DNA from: Ottowia massiliensis
Lineage (GTDB): Bacteria; Pseudomonadota; Gammaproteobacteria; Burkholderiales; Burkholderiaceae_C
Direction of reading: 5' to 3'
DNA: 64,000 nucleotides
NCBI RefSeq assembly: GCF_900240305.1
Contig: NZ_LT964854.1
Span: forward strand, 434,001-498,000
This document shows positions 25,858 to 33,715 of this stretch, piece after piece. The position numbers and the translations under genes are program-made. The notes below the pieces were generated by a model. It had not been told where the DNA came from, did no database searches, and was given only the letters and a program-made list of their open reading frames with translations. Every line of letters begins with the position of its first letter. Position 1 is the first letter of the stretch.

Positions 25858-26799
25858 ATGCCTCACCTGATCATTGCCGATGCTCACCGCGCCAGCATCT
25901 TGCCCCTGCCTGTGGACGATAGCGCGCCCCTGCCCAGCGGTGCGCGCTTGCCGCCCCTGGCGCGCCCCTGGGCCGCCCGCCTGCCACGGCTGGCCGCGTT
26001 GCTGCGCCGCATGCAGGTGCAGGCCCGCTATCTGCTGGCCGATGACGCCCCGCTTACGCCGCTGGAGCTGGCGCAAGCCTTGGCCTACGGTCTGCCCCAT
26101 GCCGCAGATGACCCCGCCTGCATTCCTTGGGCCGCTTTTGAAACGGGCGCTGTTGGCGTGCCTTGCGCCTGGTTCACCCCTTGCCAATGGCTGCTCGGCA
26201 TGGACCATGCTCTGCTGGCCGACCCTGCCGCCTTGGCGCTGCCGTCCGAACAAGCCCACGCCCTGCGCGAGGCCGTAGCCCCCCTGTTGGCTGAAGCGGG
26301 CATGACCTTGCTGGCTGACCCAACGCCGCAACCGCCATACCTGCGATGGCTGGCCCAAGGAGAACCGCTGCGCCGCCTGCCCACCTGCACGCTGGCGCGC
26401 GCGCGTCAACAACGACTCACCCCCAGCCTGCTGCCGCGCCTGCCCGCTGCACTCATGCGCCTGCAAAGCGAAATCCAGATGCTGCTGCAAACGCACCCCA
26501 TCAACACTGCCCGCGAAGCAGCGGGCCAGCCCCCTGTCAATGCTCTGTGGATCAGCGGAGCAGGCGTGATCGATGCTCCTTGGGCCGCCCATGCTGATGT
26601 GCAAACCTTTACCCTCTTGCGAGACCTGCCTTCATATGCTGCCGGCCCTGACGTAGCAGCCTGCTGGCAAGCGGCAGACGCTGCCTGCGCTCCGTTGCTT
26701 CAGCAGCCCGGCGCACGCCTGACTCTTTGCACTGCCAACGCCTGTCTCACGCTAACCCCTGCTCCACGCCACTGGCTGCTTCGCCTGCTGGGGCGCTGA
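25858..26799 (+). CDS. Phosphoglycerate-mutase-like betaproteobacterial protein
   Basis: A 313-residue protein of a family widespread in Burkholderiales and often labelled phosphoglycerate mutase or regulatory protein. Recognisable blocks are ACIPWAAF, FTPCQWLLGMDHALLADPAA and LMRLQSEIQMLLQTHPINTA, then PVNALWISGAG. No catalytic motif of a known mutase is visible, so the label should be treated with caution. It normally sits next to recJ, which is absent here. ATG 25858 begins the conserved MPHLIIADAHRASILPLP. The next gene on the same strand is the response regulator, 279 nt on; that gap holds nothing recognised. Confidence 0.7.
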   Translation: MPHLIIADAHRASILPLPVDDSAPLPSGARLPPLARPWAARLPRLAALLRRMQVQARYLLADDAPLTPLELAQALAYGLPHAADDPACIPWAAFETGAVGVPCAWFTPCQWLLGMDHALLADPAALALPSEQAHALREAVAPLLAEAGMTLLADPTPQPPYLRWLAQGEPLRRLPTCTLARARQQRLTPSLLPRLPAALMRLQSEIQMLLQTHPINTAREAAGQPPVNALWISGAGVIDAPWAAHADVQTFTLLRDLPSYAAGPDVAACWQAADAACAPLLQQPGARLTLCTANACLTLTPAPRHWLLRLLGR

Positions 26800-27078
26800 G
26801 GTCACCAGCTGCCGCTCCCTGTCTGTAAACAGATTCACAGGCACTGCTGCGGATCGTGCGCGCCGATGGCCTTTGGCGCAAACACGGTTTATGCACTGTG
26901 GCAAGGAGAAGGCGGTTTCTCGGCGTTTGCTGGCAGCTGCTCCCTGATAAATAGCAATAGGCCGCCAGGCGTTTTTTGCGGCATAGATGCAACATAGAGC
27001 GCGACTACACTTTTTACTTGCCGCAGCCGCCGATGCGGCTGGCTTGCCGCGTTTTTCTTGATTGCAAGGACCCTGCGC

Positions 27079-27783
27079 ATGAGCATGACATTTGCCTCTG
27101 CCGCCTCATCTGCTGAATCGTCTGAACCTGCAGATCCGGTGCGCACACTGTATTTGCTAGATGACAACGACCAGTTCCGCGCCACGGCCAAGTGGTGGCT
27201 AAGCGGTGCAGGTTATCAGGTGGAAGACTTTTGCGACGCACGCCAAGCCATAGAAGCACTGAAACAACTGGATGGCGCAGCCATTGCACAGGCTTGCCTG
27301 CTGCTGGATGTGCGCATGCCAGTCATGAGCGGATTGCAAGTGCATGACGAATTGATTGCTCTGGGCATTACTGGCGCGGGCGCCACTCCGGCGCTGCCCG
27401 TGGTGTACATGACGGGCCACGGAGATGTGCCCCTGGCCGTGAAAGCCATGGAAAAAGGCGCCATCACCTTTCTGGAAAAACCCTTTGAGGGCGCCGCGCT
27501 GGAAGAAGCCCTCAAGCGCGCTTTTCAAAGCCACCGTGCGCCGTCTGATAGCCCTGCCGCCCCTCCTTGTGCCGAATACGCCAGCCGTTTGTCCAGCCTG
27601 AGTCCGCGTGAAGCGCAAATCATGCAGGAAGTGGTCAAAGGCAAGATCAGCAAGGTCATCGCGCGCGAGCTGGACATCAGCACCAAAACCGTGGAAATGC
27701 ACCGCAGCCGCGTCATGCTGAAAATGAAAGCCAAATCCGTTGTGCACCTGACCCACATGGCTTTGGCCCAGCGGGTGTTGTAG
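27079..27783 (+). CDS. FixJ/NarL-type response regulator (orphan)
   Basis: A 234-residue two-domain response regulator. The receiver (residues ~20-145) has the acidic pair LLDDNDQF, phospho-acceptor Asp77 in LLLDVRMPVMSG, Thr112 in YMTGHGD and Lys134 in FLEKPF. The LuxR/FixJ helix-turn-helix follows (~170-225): LSPREAQIMQEVVKGKISKV then STKTVEMHRSRVM. The linker is Pro/Ala-rich. No sensor kinase is next to it. It may control neighbours: a 13-bp motif at 25650 and a palindrome at 27903 flank it. ATG 27079 has AAGGA 8 nt upstream. Confidence 0.9.
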   Translation: MSMTFASAASSAESSEPADPVRTLYLLDDNDQFRATAKWWLSGAGYQVEDFCDARQAIEALKQLDGAAIAQACLLLDVRMPVMSGLQVHDELIALGITGAGATPALPVVYMTGHGDVPLAVKAMEKGAITFLEKPFEGAALEEALKRAFQSHRAPSDSPAAPPCAEYASRLSSLSPREAQIMQEVVKGKISKVIARELDISTKTVEMHRSRVMLKMKAKSVVHLTHMALAQRVL

Positions 27784-27902
27784 TTCTCCCCAGCCAGAAG
27801 GACATCAGAAAGCAAATCTGCTCCAGCATGCGCTGCAAACAAGGGGCGCTGGTCATCAGGCAGCAAGAGGCATAGGGGTTTCCTTTTATGTTGCGCTCAT
27901 GA

Positions 27903-27938
27903 CATAGGGATCGTTCCCAGCTGGGAACGATCCCTATG
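27903..27938. promoter_or_regulatory. 36-bp perfect palindrome
   Basis: The left half is CATAGGGATCGTTCCCAG and the right half is its exact reverse complement, with no spacer. It lies 120 nt after the response regulator stop and 145 nt before the Gly-rich gene. There is no T tract in either direction, so it is more likely an operator or recombination site than a terminator. The inner 13 bp recur at 25650. Confidence 0.75.
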
Positions 27939-28083
27939 GCGCAAGCCGCGCGAACCCGGTTTAATACACCCAACAGGCAACGCGAGCAAAGCGATGCTTG
28001 GTTACCAGGAAGGTCAGGCGCCAAAACGCTTGATCATCACAACCGGCCCTAACGGGTCATCTCAACCTTGAAGGAGAGTAAAA

Positions 28084-28872
28084 ATGGGTGCAGCAGTAGG
28101 TGTAGTTGCTGGTGTTATTGGTGGTGGCGGCGGCGGCATGCTGGGCGGTTTGCTTGGCGGCAGCGGCTTGCTGGGCGGCTTGGGTCAATTGCTGGGCGGC
28201 TTTTTGGGTGGCAGCAACAAGCTTGACTTGGGTAAAGTGCTGGAAGGTTTTTCTCCCACCAACGTCATCAATGCCACGGCCAACCTGATCAATGCCATCA
28301 GCGGCAGCGGTGCCAGGCAAGCAGTGGATACACTAGCCAAGGAAGATGGTCTGCCCAAATTCCTGCAAGAAGCCATCAAGAAGGTTATTGATGAAGTCAT
28401 TAAGAAATTTGAGAAAAAGGCCGATCCAGAAGCCGAAAAGGCCTTAAAAGACGCGGCTGGCAACGACATTCAGAAGTCTATTGATGATTTGGCGCAAAAG
28501 ATTGCCGATGCCGTTCGCAAAAATCTGGAAGAAAACCAAAAAGACGAGGTGAACGAAAACCGGACTGGCGGCAAAGGCGGCAAGAAGTCTACTAATAGCT
28601 GGTTGGTAGCTATTGCAAAAGCTATGGGCAAAGTGCTGGGTGAGAAAGCTTCCAAAATGGTTGAGCTTTCACAAAGAATGACCAGCGCCGCAGAAGCTCA
28701 AAAGAGTGCTGGCGACGACAAAAAAGCACAGCAGGCTGCTGCCGCCGAGATGAATGAAGTGCAAACCGAAATGCAAGGGGTAAGTCAAGAATACAAGCTA
28801 CTTACGGAAACCGTCTCTACTATGATTAAGAGTATCGGTGAATCTCTGAGTACTATGGGTCGTAAGCAGTAA
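28084..28872 (+). CDS. Gly-rich, Cys-free helical protein (harpin/T3SS filament-like)
   Basis: A 262-residue protein with no cysteine. Residues 1-43 are extremely Gly-rich with a GGLLGG-type pattern (MGAAVGVVAGVIGGGGGG); ~44-170 is charged and helical (FLQEAIKKVIDEVIKKFEKK); ~172-195 is an amphipathic or hydrophobic segment (SWLVAIAKAMGKVLGEKASK); and the C-terminus is helical, ending STMIKSIGESLSTMGRKQ. Harpins (HrpZ/Hpa1) are Gly-rich and Cys-free, while EspA/SseB-type filament proteins share the layout of hydrophobic segment plus C-terminal coil; sctQRST lies elsewhere in the window. No family is recognised with certainty. A good AAGGAGAG site precedes ATG and a terminator follows. It begins the AT-rich island. 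Confidence 0.6.
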   Translation: MGAAVGVVAGVIGGGGGGMLGGLLGGSGLLGGLGQLLGGFLGGSNKLDLGKVLEGFSPTNVINATANLINAISGSGARQAVDTLAKEDGLPKFLQEAIKKVIDEVIKKFEKKADPEAEKALKDAAGNDIQKSIDDLAQKIADAVRKNLEENQKDEVNENRTGGKGGKKSTNSWLVAIAKAMGKVLGEKASKMVELSQRMTSAAEAQKSAGDDKKAQQAAAAEMNEVQTEMQGVSQEYKLLTETVSTMIKSIGESLSTMGRKQ

Positions 28873-28889
28873 TATTTTAATAAGTGAAA

Positions 28890-28918
28890 GGCAGACGGAT
28901 CTTCCGTTTGCCTTTTTT
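28890..28918 (+). terminator. Terminator after the Gly-rich gene
   Basis: GGCAGACGGA pairs with TCCGTTTGCC (one A-to-T side wobble), followed by TTTTTT. It is 17 nt after the stop and separates this gene from the toxin/immunity pair. Confidence 0.85.
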
Positions 28919-28998
28919 GTAAACACTCGAACAATGCTAGGCACTGTGTCAGAGTAAATTGGTCTTATCTTGGCGAGTTTTAGGTGAGTACTGGTTCA

Positions 28999-29015
28999 TC
29001 TAATAGATTATTAGA
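28999..29015. promoter_or_regulatory. Inverted repeat upstream of the effector gene
   Basis: TCTAATA GAT TATTAGA is a perfect 7-bp inverted repeat with a 3-nt centre, 26 nt before ATG 29042 and before the AAAGGAG site. The position suggests an operator or an RNA hairpin near the ribosome binding site. Confidence 0.5.
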
Positions 29016-29041
29016 ATTGATCTTGAGGAAAGGAGTCCATC

Positions 29042-29803
29042 ATGGCTATTCAAGCTGTTAATATGGGTGCTTCAGCTGCGCAGAATCCCACAAGGGGTGA
29101 TTCAAATCAAGCGTTGCAGTTGCTTGAGAGTTCTAGGCAGGGGGGTGTTTTAGTGCCGAGACTGCTGGCGCAGGAGATTATGGGACGCTCCGAGCTGGAG
29201 AGAAATCAGCTTTTAAATGAAATTATGCCTCAATTGTCTGAGGTGGATCGCGACAGTCTGAGGCAGGAAATAAAAACGCTCATCGGAAACGTATGTACAG
29301 TACCAGAAAAAACTATTTCGACTGATACGCAAGGCAAAAATTACAGTATTTCCGTGGAAGGCTCCATGGAGAATAGTTTGCTTGCTAGCGGATGTCTTTA
29401 CTTGAAAGAAGATGGGCAGATTGTTGATTCGATTCCGGTGACGGCGGGTGGTTTTGGTAGCGGTGCTCCGCAAAATGGTGAATATACCGTCGAAGGCTAC
29501 AGAAATCGCCGTCCCGGGCATGAGTATAATAAAGGAATGAACCGCGAAGGCGTTGGTTTTAGCTTCAATTTGAATCCAACATTCGATACACTACGGTCTC
29601 TGTTGAGAATTCATCCTGATGGAAATAGCAGGGGTACATTGGGTTGCATTGGTTTGGAGAGTGGTCAGGCTGATTTGCTGGAATTTGAGTCTAATATGAA
29701 AAATGTCCTGGAAACACATGACAGCATTCCGGCGAGCATCCAAATAGAAGGCAACCCTAATCACTCGCGGCCTCCAGCCAAACCGCACAAAGTGCAGGAA
29801 TGA
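29042..29803 (+). CDS. L,D-transpeptidase-fold putative effector (Tlde1-like)
   Basis: A 253-residue protein with no signal peptide. The N-terminal ~85 residues are helical (LVPRLLAQEIMGRSELERNQ). The C-terminal domain (~100-235) resembles YkuD-type L,D-transpeptidases: SGAPQNGEYTVEGY fits the substrate-loop region, and RIHPDGNSRGTLGCIGLE holds the catalytic His191 and Cys202 in the usual H-x10-C spacing. Such enzymes cut or exchange peptidoglycan cross-links in the periplasm. Lacking a signal peptide, and being 4-nt overlapped by a gene for an exported protein, it looks like a type VI (or III) effector of the Tlde1 class rather than a housekeeping enzyme. AAAGGAG precedes ATG. The DNA is much more AT-rich than the flanks. 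Confidence 0.68.
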   Translation: MAIQAVNMGASAAQNPTRGDSNQALQLLESSRQGGVLVPRLLAQEIMGRSELERNQLLNEIMPQLSEVDRDSLRQEIKTLIGNVCTVPEKTISTDTQGKNYSISVEGSMENSLLASGCLYLKEDGQIVDSIPVTAGGFGSGAPQNGEYTVEGYRNRRPGHEYNKGMNREGVGFSFNLNPTFDTLRSLLRIHPDGNSRGTLGCIGLESGQADLLEFESNMKNVLETHDSIPASIQIEGNPNHSRPPAKPHKVQE

Positions 29804-30429
29804 AATACAAATTTGGTCTTGTCGCAGTCATATGGCATGGGTTGCTGCTGGCTGCGGCGCAGCCGCAGCCTTCGCATGTATCGGAGCAGGCGTCTTTTAG
29901 TGTCGCGCTTCTAGGTGTGGTTGCGGTAGGAGAGTCACTGCCTGCTATGTTGGTAAGTCGAGCGGGCCTCTCTAACACGCCTTTTTCTCAATTACCTGAA
30001 AAGTTGTACTTCAGCACTAAAGGGAAAACAGAGGTAGCAGTGCTGGATTTCTGTTGTGGTGCAGAGAAATACCCCGTGCAGCGCATCACTGTACTACCGA
30101 TGGATGTAGTGAAGCAAGCCGTGTACGACACTATGCAGCCTCGGTTTGAAACGAATACCGGTATCCATTTGGGTATGCCTCCAGAAGCATTACGTGAACG
30201 TTTGGGTTCTCCAGATATCGAATATGTGTCGCCTGACGCACAGCAGAAGATACGAACTTTTGCAGCCGATTGTCCGCAGGGAGAGCGGCTGCAGCGTTTA
30301 CTTGTTTACAAAAGCTCCAATCCAACCCATCCAATGCTGGTGCAGCATGACATGCCTTCTTATATGCAGGCATATGCGTTTGTTGACAGCAGGCTAGTGT
30401 GCATGACTTTTGGATTCGAATACCCATGA
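29800..30429 (+). CDS. Exported protein, candidate immunity to the L,D-transpeptidase effector
   Basis: A 209-residue protein with an N-terminal signal peptide (MKYKFGLVAVIWHGLLLAAA), so it is probably periplasmic. I do not recognise its family. Mature part: a predicted beta-rich region (SNTPFSQLPEKLYFSTKGKT) and GIHLGMPPEALRERLGSPDI, a pattern that recalls small lipoprotein-type folds. Its ATG overlaps the upstream stop in an ATGA, giving translational coupling. Toxin-immunity pairs of periplasmic peptidoglycan-targeting effectors (for example Tldi1) have this arrangement: the immunity protein is exported and encoded immediately downstream. A terminator follows at 30461. The immunity role is inference from context. 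Confidence 0.6.
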   Translation: MKYKFGLVAVIWHGLLLAAAQPQPSHVSEQASFSVALLGVVAVGESLPAMLVSRAGLSNTPFSQLPEKLYFSTKGKTEVAVLDFCCGAEKYPVQRITVLPMDVVKQAVYDTMQPRFETNTGIHLGMPPEALRERLGSPDIEYVSPDAQQKIRTFAADCPQGERLQRLLVYKSSNPTHPMLVQHDMPSYMQAYAFVDSRLVCMTFGFEYP

Positions 30430-30460
30430 TTTTGATGTTCGTCTACATGATATTTCTTAT

Positions 30461-30496
30461 AAAAAGACGAGCAGTTGCCTGTTCGTCTTTTTCCTT
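30461..30496 (+). terminator. Terminator after the effector/immunity pair
   Basis: AAAAAGACGAGCAG pairs with CTGTTCGTCTTTTT (14 bp, one wobble) around loop TTGC, ending in a T-rich run. It is 31 nt after the stop. Confidence 0.88.
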
Positions 30497-30542
30497 TTAA
30501 ATAAGCGACTAATAATGCGCATCTTCCTATCATAGGATTAAC

Positions 30543-31310
30543 GTGATATCTCTAAATGATTTCATGAGAGAATTATCTCGTGTTTGTGCATTTGGCATCG
30601 CAACTACAATTCTGGCGCTGTGGCTTATCTATTCACCATCAGCACTGGCTTGGGGCATCAGCCTGGATACGCTGAGCGCATTGATGGAGCAAGACACACT
30701 CAATCGCATGATGGCGGAGCAGGAGCGATTACGGAATATTGATGCTGATACGACTTTGTCCAGGCCGCTTCCAAAAGAGTCGCCGCTGGCCTCTGGCAAT
30801 TGGGAGGCGGGTTATGGCGAGGTGCGCGGGCGCTTTAGCAAGGAAAGAGGTTTTGCATTTCTCGCGGGCCAATATGGCCTGGGGGACGACTACAGTGAAC
30901 GTAAATGGTATTTCAAGCGACTCGCCCTGGATTTCAATCATACGCAGCCTGCATTGTGGGACGTGCCGATGAACAATCTGGCTACGGGCATGGCAGCCCT
31001 TGTGGCCAGCGGATATCGAGTTTATTCTGGTCGGCAGGTGGAAGCGGCATGGATGAAGCCCGTTTTTCTTCAGATGGAGGCGGCCATGCTGAAGAACAAT
31101 AAAGTCGTGCAGATGGACTATTCCGACAAGGGGTATCTGTATCAGGTAATGGTATGTCTTGCCATGGACTTGGAGGCGCGCGCGAAGCAAGCCTCGAGTT
31201 CCGAGATGAAAGCACAATGGAAAGAAATGGGCGGTCAGGTGCTGTCTACCGTTTTGCATGTGCCACCAGATAAAGTGGTGCTGGGTCCCAAAGGCATAAC
31301 ATTTAAATAG
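30543..31310 (+). CDS. Secreted paralogue A (DUF6683-like)
   Basis: A 255-residue protein with a signal peptide ending around YSPSALA before WGISLD. The conserved core is residues ~122-255: FKRLALDFNHTQPALWDVPM, NNLATGMAALVASGYRVYSG and a C-terminal LHVPPDKVVLGPKGITF. It resembles the product of 32384 most closely. My recollection is that the NxxATGMAA core is the DUF6683 type, but I cannot confirm it. GTG 30543 is used because AGGATT lies 9 nt upstream and the in-frame ATG at 30564 has no such site. Function unknown. Confidence 0.6.
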   Translation: MISLNDFMRELSRVCAFGIATTILALWLIYSPSALAWGISLDTLSALMEQDTLNRMMAEQERLRNIDADTTLSRPLPKESPLASGNWEAGYGEVRGRFSKERGFAFLAGQYGLGDDYSERKWYFKRLALDFNHTQPALWDVPMNNLATGMAALVASGYRVYSGRQVEAAWMKPVFLQMEAAMLKNNKVVQMDYSDKGYLYQVMVCLAMDLEARAKQASSSEMKAQWKEMGGQVLSTVLHVPPDKVVLGPKGITFK

Positions 31311-31610
31311 TGATTGTGGCAAGAGTCGCCGAATGAGAATTATTAGGCAAAGTGGGCGAGATAAAAGTTCATGAATTGCTGTCATGTTTTGGCTGCAATG
31401 TAGATGGCATAAGATTAATCTGCGTTTTCCATATTCGATAATTTGTAGCAAGGGTTGAGCGGCTCCACAAAGAATTTTTTCCCAATAACGCTGTATTGTG
31501 TGCGATCAGTTCGGAATAAAGCTGGTGAATCTTCTGGCTATATTCAGATGAAATCTGGGCTGCATTGGTTTCATTTTTTCATTTTCTTCAACAACAGACG
31601 AGGATTTGAT

Positions 31611-32315
31611 ATGCGCAAAACATTTTGCATCCTGCTTGCAACAGCCAGCCTGTGGGTGGCGCCGTGGGCGCATGGACTGACGCTCCCTTCGGTAATGGAA
31701 GGCATGTCCACTTCAGGCGCCAAGGTCAATGAATTGATATCAGGCGATACGTTACGATCATTATTGTCGAATACGACAGAGGACCCAAAACAAAATACAT
31801 TGTCCGGCACTGTGGGCACGGCCATTGAGAAACCAACCGGTACGGCTGGAATTGACATGCTGGTTGCAGGCTACCAAGACGCCCAAAAGGCTGAGGCCCG
31901 CAAGCTTTTTGCAAAAATAATTGACATGTTCGAACCTGTGGCACAAAAGCTGGAAGTGCCTGCGTATGACATGGGGTCAGCAGCGGCGGCGCTGATTGCG
32001 GGCAGTTATGCCGCCTACAAGAACGAAGTGCTGCCCAACGAGTATTTCAAGCCATTGGTTCAGCAGATGCAGCAGGTGTTCATGGCCGATGCGAAGTTTG
32101 CGCAGACATCCGTCCAGGAAAAACAGCGCATGTATCAGATTCTGGTGGGTACAGGCATGTTCTTGACCATGGCCCAGATGGATAACATGAAAAACCCGGA
32201 TCCGCAAATTACCGCGCAATTGCAGTCGGCAGGCAAGGAATTTTTGAGCCGTTTCACGCACATGGATGCAGCCAGCATCAAGCTGGATGAAAACGGCTTG
32301 AGCCAGGTTCGATAG
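31611..32315 (+). CDS. Secreted paralogue B (DUF6683-like)
   Basis: A 234-residue protein with a signal peptide (MRKTFCILLATASLWVAPWA, cleavage near AHG). Core: YDMGSAAAALIAGSYAAYKN, EYFKPLVQQMQQVFMADAKF, YQILVGTGMFLTMAQMDNMK and DENGLSQV at the end. Closest to the product of 33188 (about three quarters identical at DNA level in the core). The longer in-frame extension to 31455 is rejected since the signal peptide begins at 31611, with GAGGA 8-12 nt upstream. The 300-bp gap after paralogue A (31311-31610) shows no gene. Confidence 0.6.
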   Translation: MRKTFCILLATASLWVAPWAHGLTLPSVMEGMSTSGAKVNELISGDTLRSLLSNTTEDPKQNTLSGTVGTAIEKPTGTAGIDMLVAGYQDAQKAEARKLFAKIIDMFEPVAQKLEVPAYDMGSAAAALIAGSYAAYKNEVLPNEYFKPLVQQMQQVFMADAKFAQTSVQEKQRMYQILVGTGMFLTMAQMDNMKNPDPQITAQLQSAGKEFLSRFTHMDAASIKLDENGLSQVR

Positions 32316-32383
32316 AGCGCGCTGTGCTGCCAGCCATCTTCCAGAACAACAGCCTCTGCATGGTTTCTCTTCAGGAGCATTTC

Positions 32384-33166
32384 ATGAGATTGAGTTGTGC
32401 TGGATTTTCATCATGCGTCGCAATGACTGGCAGATGGCGGATTTGTTTGGCGGCGCTGTGCCTGGCCATACCTGTGGCGGCTGGCGCGTGGGGAGATGCA
32501 GCCTGGGGATACAGTTATGATTATGTGACAGACGCGCTTGAAAGCGACAGGATGTGGCGTCTTATCCAGCAGCAGTCCCAAAAAGACGAGAAAGGCAATA
32601 AAAAACCATCTGAATCAGCGCCCAAACGCTCTCCGCTAGATTTGGGTGACGTGGGGAATATGTCTTCCGGCCAGCGCCTGAGTGATACGCGCGCGCCTGA
32701 AATGCTGGCTTCGCGCATATATGAGCGCGAGAATTTCATAGACCGCTCGCACATGTTTCAGAGATTAATTGTCGATTTCAATCTGAAGGTGGCTCCGGCT
32801 TATGGGATTCCACCCAATAATCTGGCTTCGGGTATGGCGGTTGCCCTGGCGGGCGCCTGGACGGCCTATAAGGGGCAGGCGTTTCCTGATGCCTATATCA
32901 AGCCGCTGGAGCAGCAGCTTGAAAAAGTGATGCAGGAAAACGAGAAGATCAAATCCATGCGTGTCCGCGACAAGGTGTTTACCTATCAGACGCTGGTAGG
33001 CATGGGCATGTGGCTGTTTGCCTTGCAGCAGGAGCTTCAGAAAAAGCCCAATATACAGGAGCAGGCGCGAATGAAGGCCATGGGCGACAATTTACTGAAA
33101 AGTCTGCTGGGCGTACCACCTGAGCGGGTGAGTTTCACGTCGTCCGGAATGGAAATATCGCAATGA
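32384..33166 (+). CDS. Secreted paralogue C (DUF6683-like)
   Basis: A 260-residue protein, signal peptide (RICLAALCLAIPVAAGA) then WGDAAWGYSYDYV. Core: FQRLIVDFNLKVAPAYGIPP, NNLASGMAVALAGAWTAYKG and LLGVPPERVSFTSSGMEI. It matches paralogue A in order and in the mature N-terminus beginning WG. AGGAG lies 8 nt before ATG 32384. It ends 21 nt before paralogue D. Function unknown; periplasmic or secreted location is inferred from the signal peptide. Confidence 0.6.
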   Translation: MRLSCAGFSSCVAMTGRWRICLAALCLAIPVAAGAWGDAAWGYSYDYVTDALESDRMWRLIQQQSQKDEKGNKKPSESAPKRSPLDLGDVGNMSSGQRLSDTRAPEMLASRIYERENFIDRSHMFQRLIVDFNLKVAPAYGIPPNNLASGMAVALAGAWTAYKGQAFPDAYIKPLEQQLEKVMQENEKIKSMRVRDKVFTYQTLVGMGMWLFALQQELQKKPNIQEQARMKAMGDNLLKSLLGVPPERVSFTSSGMEISQ

Positions 33167-33187
33167 ATTTTTAACTCACAACGGGAA

Positions 33188-33715
33188 ATGAAAATGTCAA
33201 ATCAGAAACTTAGTGATACCACGATTGCCAAGCCAGCGGATATGGTAGGTATGGACGTACTTGTGGCAGGCTATCAGGATGAGCAGAAGGCCGAGGCTCG
33301 CAAAACATTCACCCGCATGATTGAAATGTTCGAATCTCTGGCGGAAAAGCTTGGTGTCGATGCTTATGACATGGGGTCAGCTTCCGCCGCGCTGATTGCA
33401 GGCTGCTATGCGGCGTACCACAACCGGGAGCTGCCAGCGGAGTATTTCAAGCCCCTGGCCCGTCAGATGAAAATCGTGCTGGCTGTCGATCCGAAATTCG
33501 CCGGAATGTCCATGACGGAAAAACAAAGCATGTATCACATTCTGGTGGGCGCTGGCGTGTTCTTGACCATGGCCCAAATGGAAAACATGAAAAATAAGAA
33601 TCCGCAAGTGGCGGCGCAACTGAAGGAGGCGGGCAAAGAGTTTCTGAGCAAGTTCGCGCAAATGGATATCCGACACGTCAAACTGGATGAAAACGGTTTG
33701 AGAGAGATTAAATAG
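33188..33715 (+). CDS. Paralogue D, signal-less copy of B
   Basis: A 175-residue protein that aligns with paralogue B from its residue ~60 onward (NxKLSDTTIAKP against TLSGTVGTAIEKP; then DVLVAGYQDEQKAEARKTF, YDMGSASAALIAGCYAAYHN and LDENGLREI). It has no signal peptide, and the 21-nt gap from paralogue C leaves no room for one. Either it is an N-terminally truncated duplicate or a cytoplasmic partner of the exported homologues. ACGGGAA precedes ATG. Confidence 0.6.
   Translation: MKMSNQKLSDTTIAKPADMVGMDVLVAGYQDEQKAEARKTFTRMIEMFESLAEKLGVDAYDMGSASAALIAGCYAAYHNRELPAEYFKPLARQMKIVLAVDPKFAGMSMTEKQSMYHILVGAGVFLTMAQMENMKNKNPQVAAQLKEAGKEFLSKFAQMDIRHVKLDENGLREIK

Noticed and set aside
27903..27938. 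Intrinsic terminator of the response regulator gene.
   Set aside because: No T tract follows in either direction, and the exact spacer-free symmetry is unlike the terminators elsewhere in the window.
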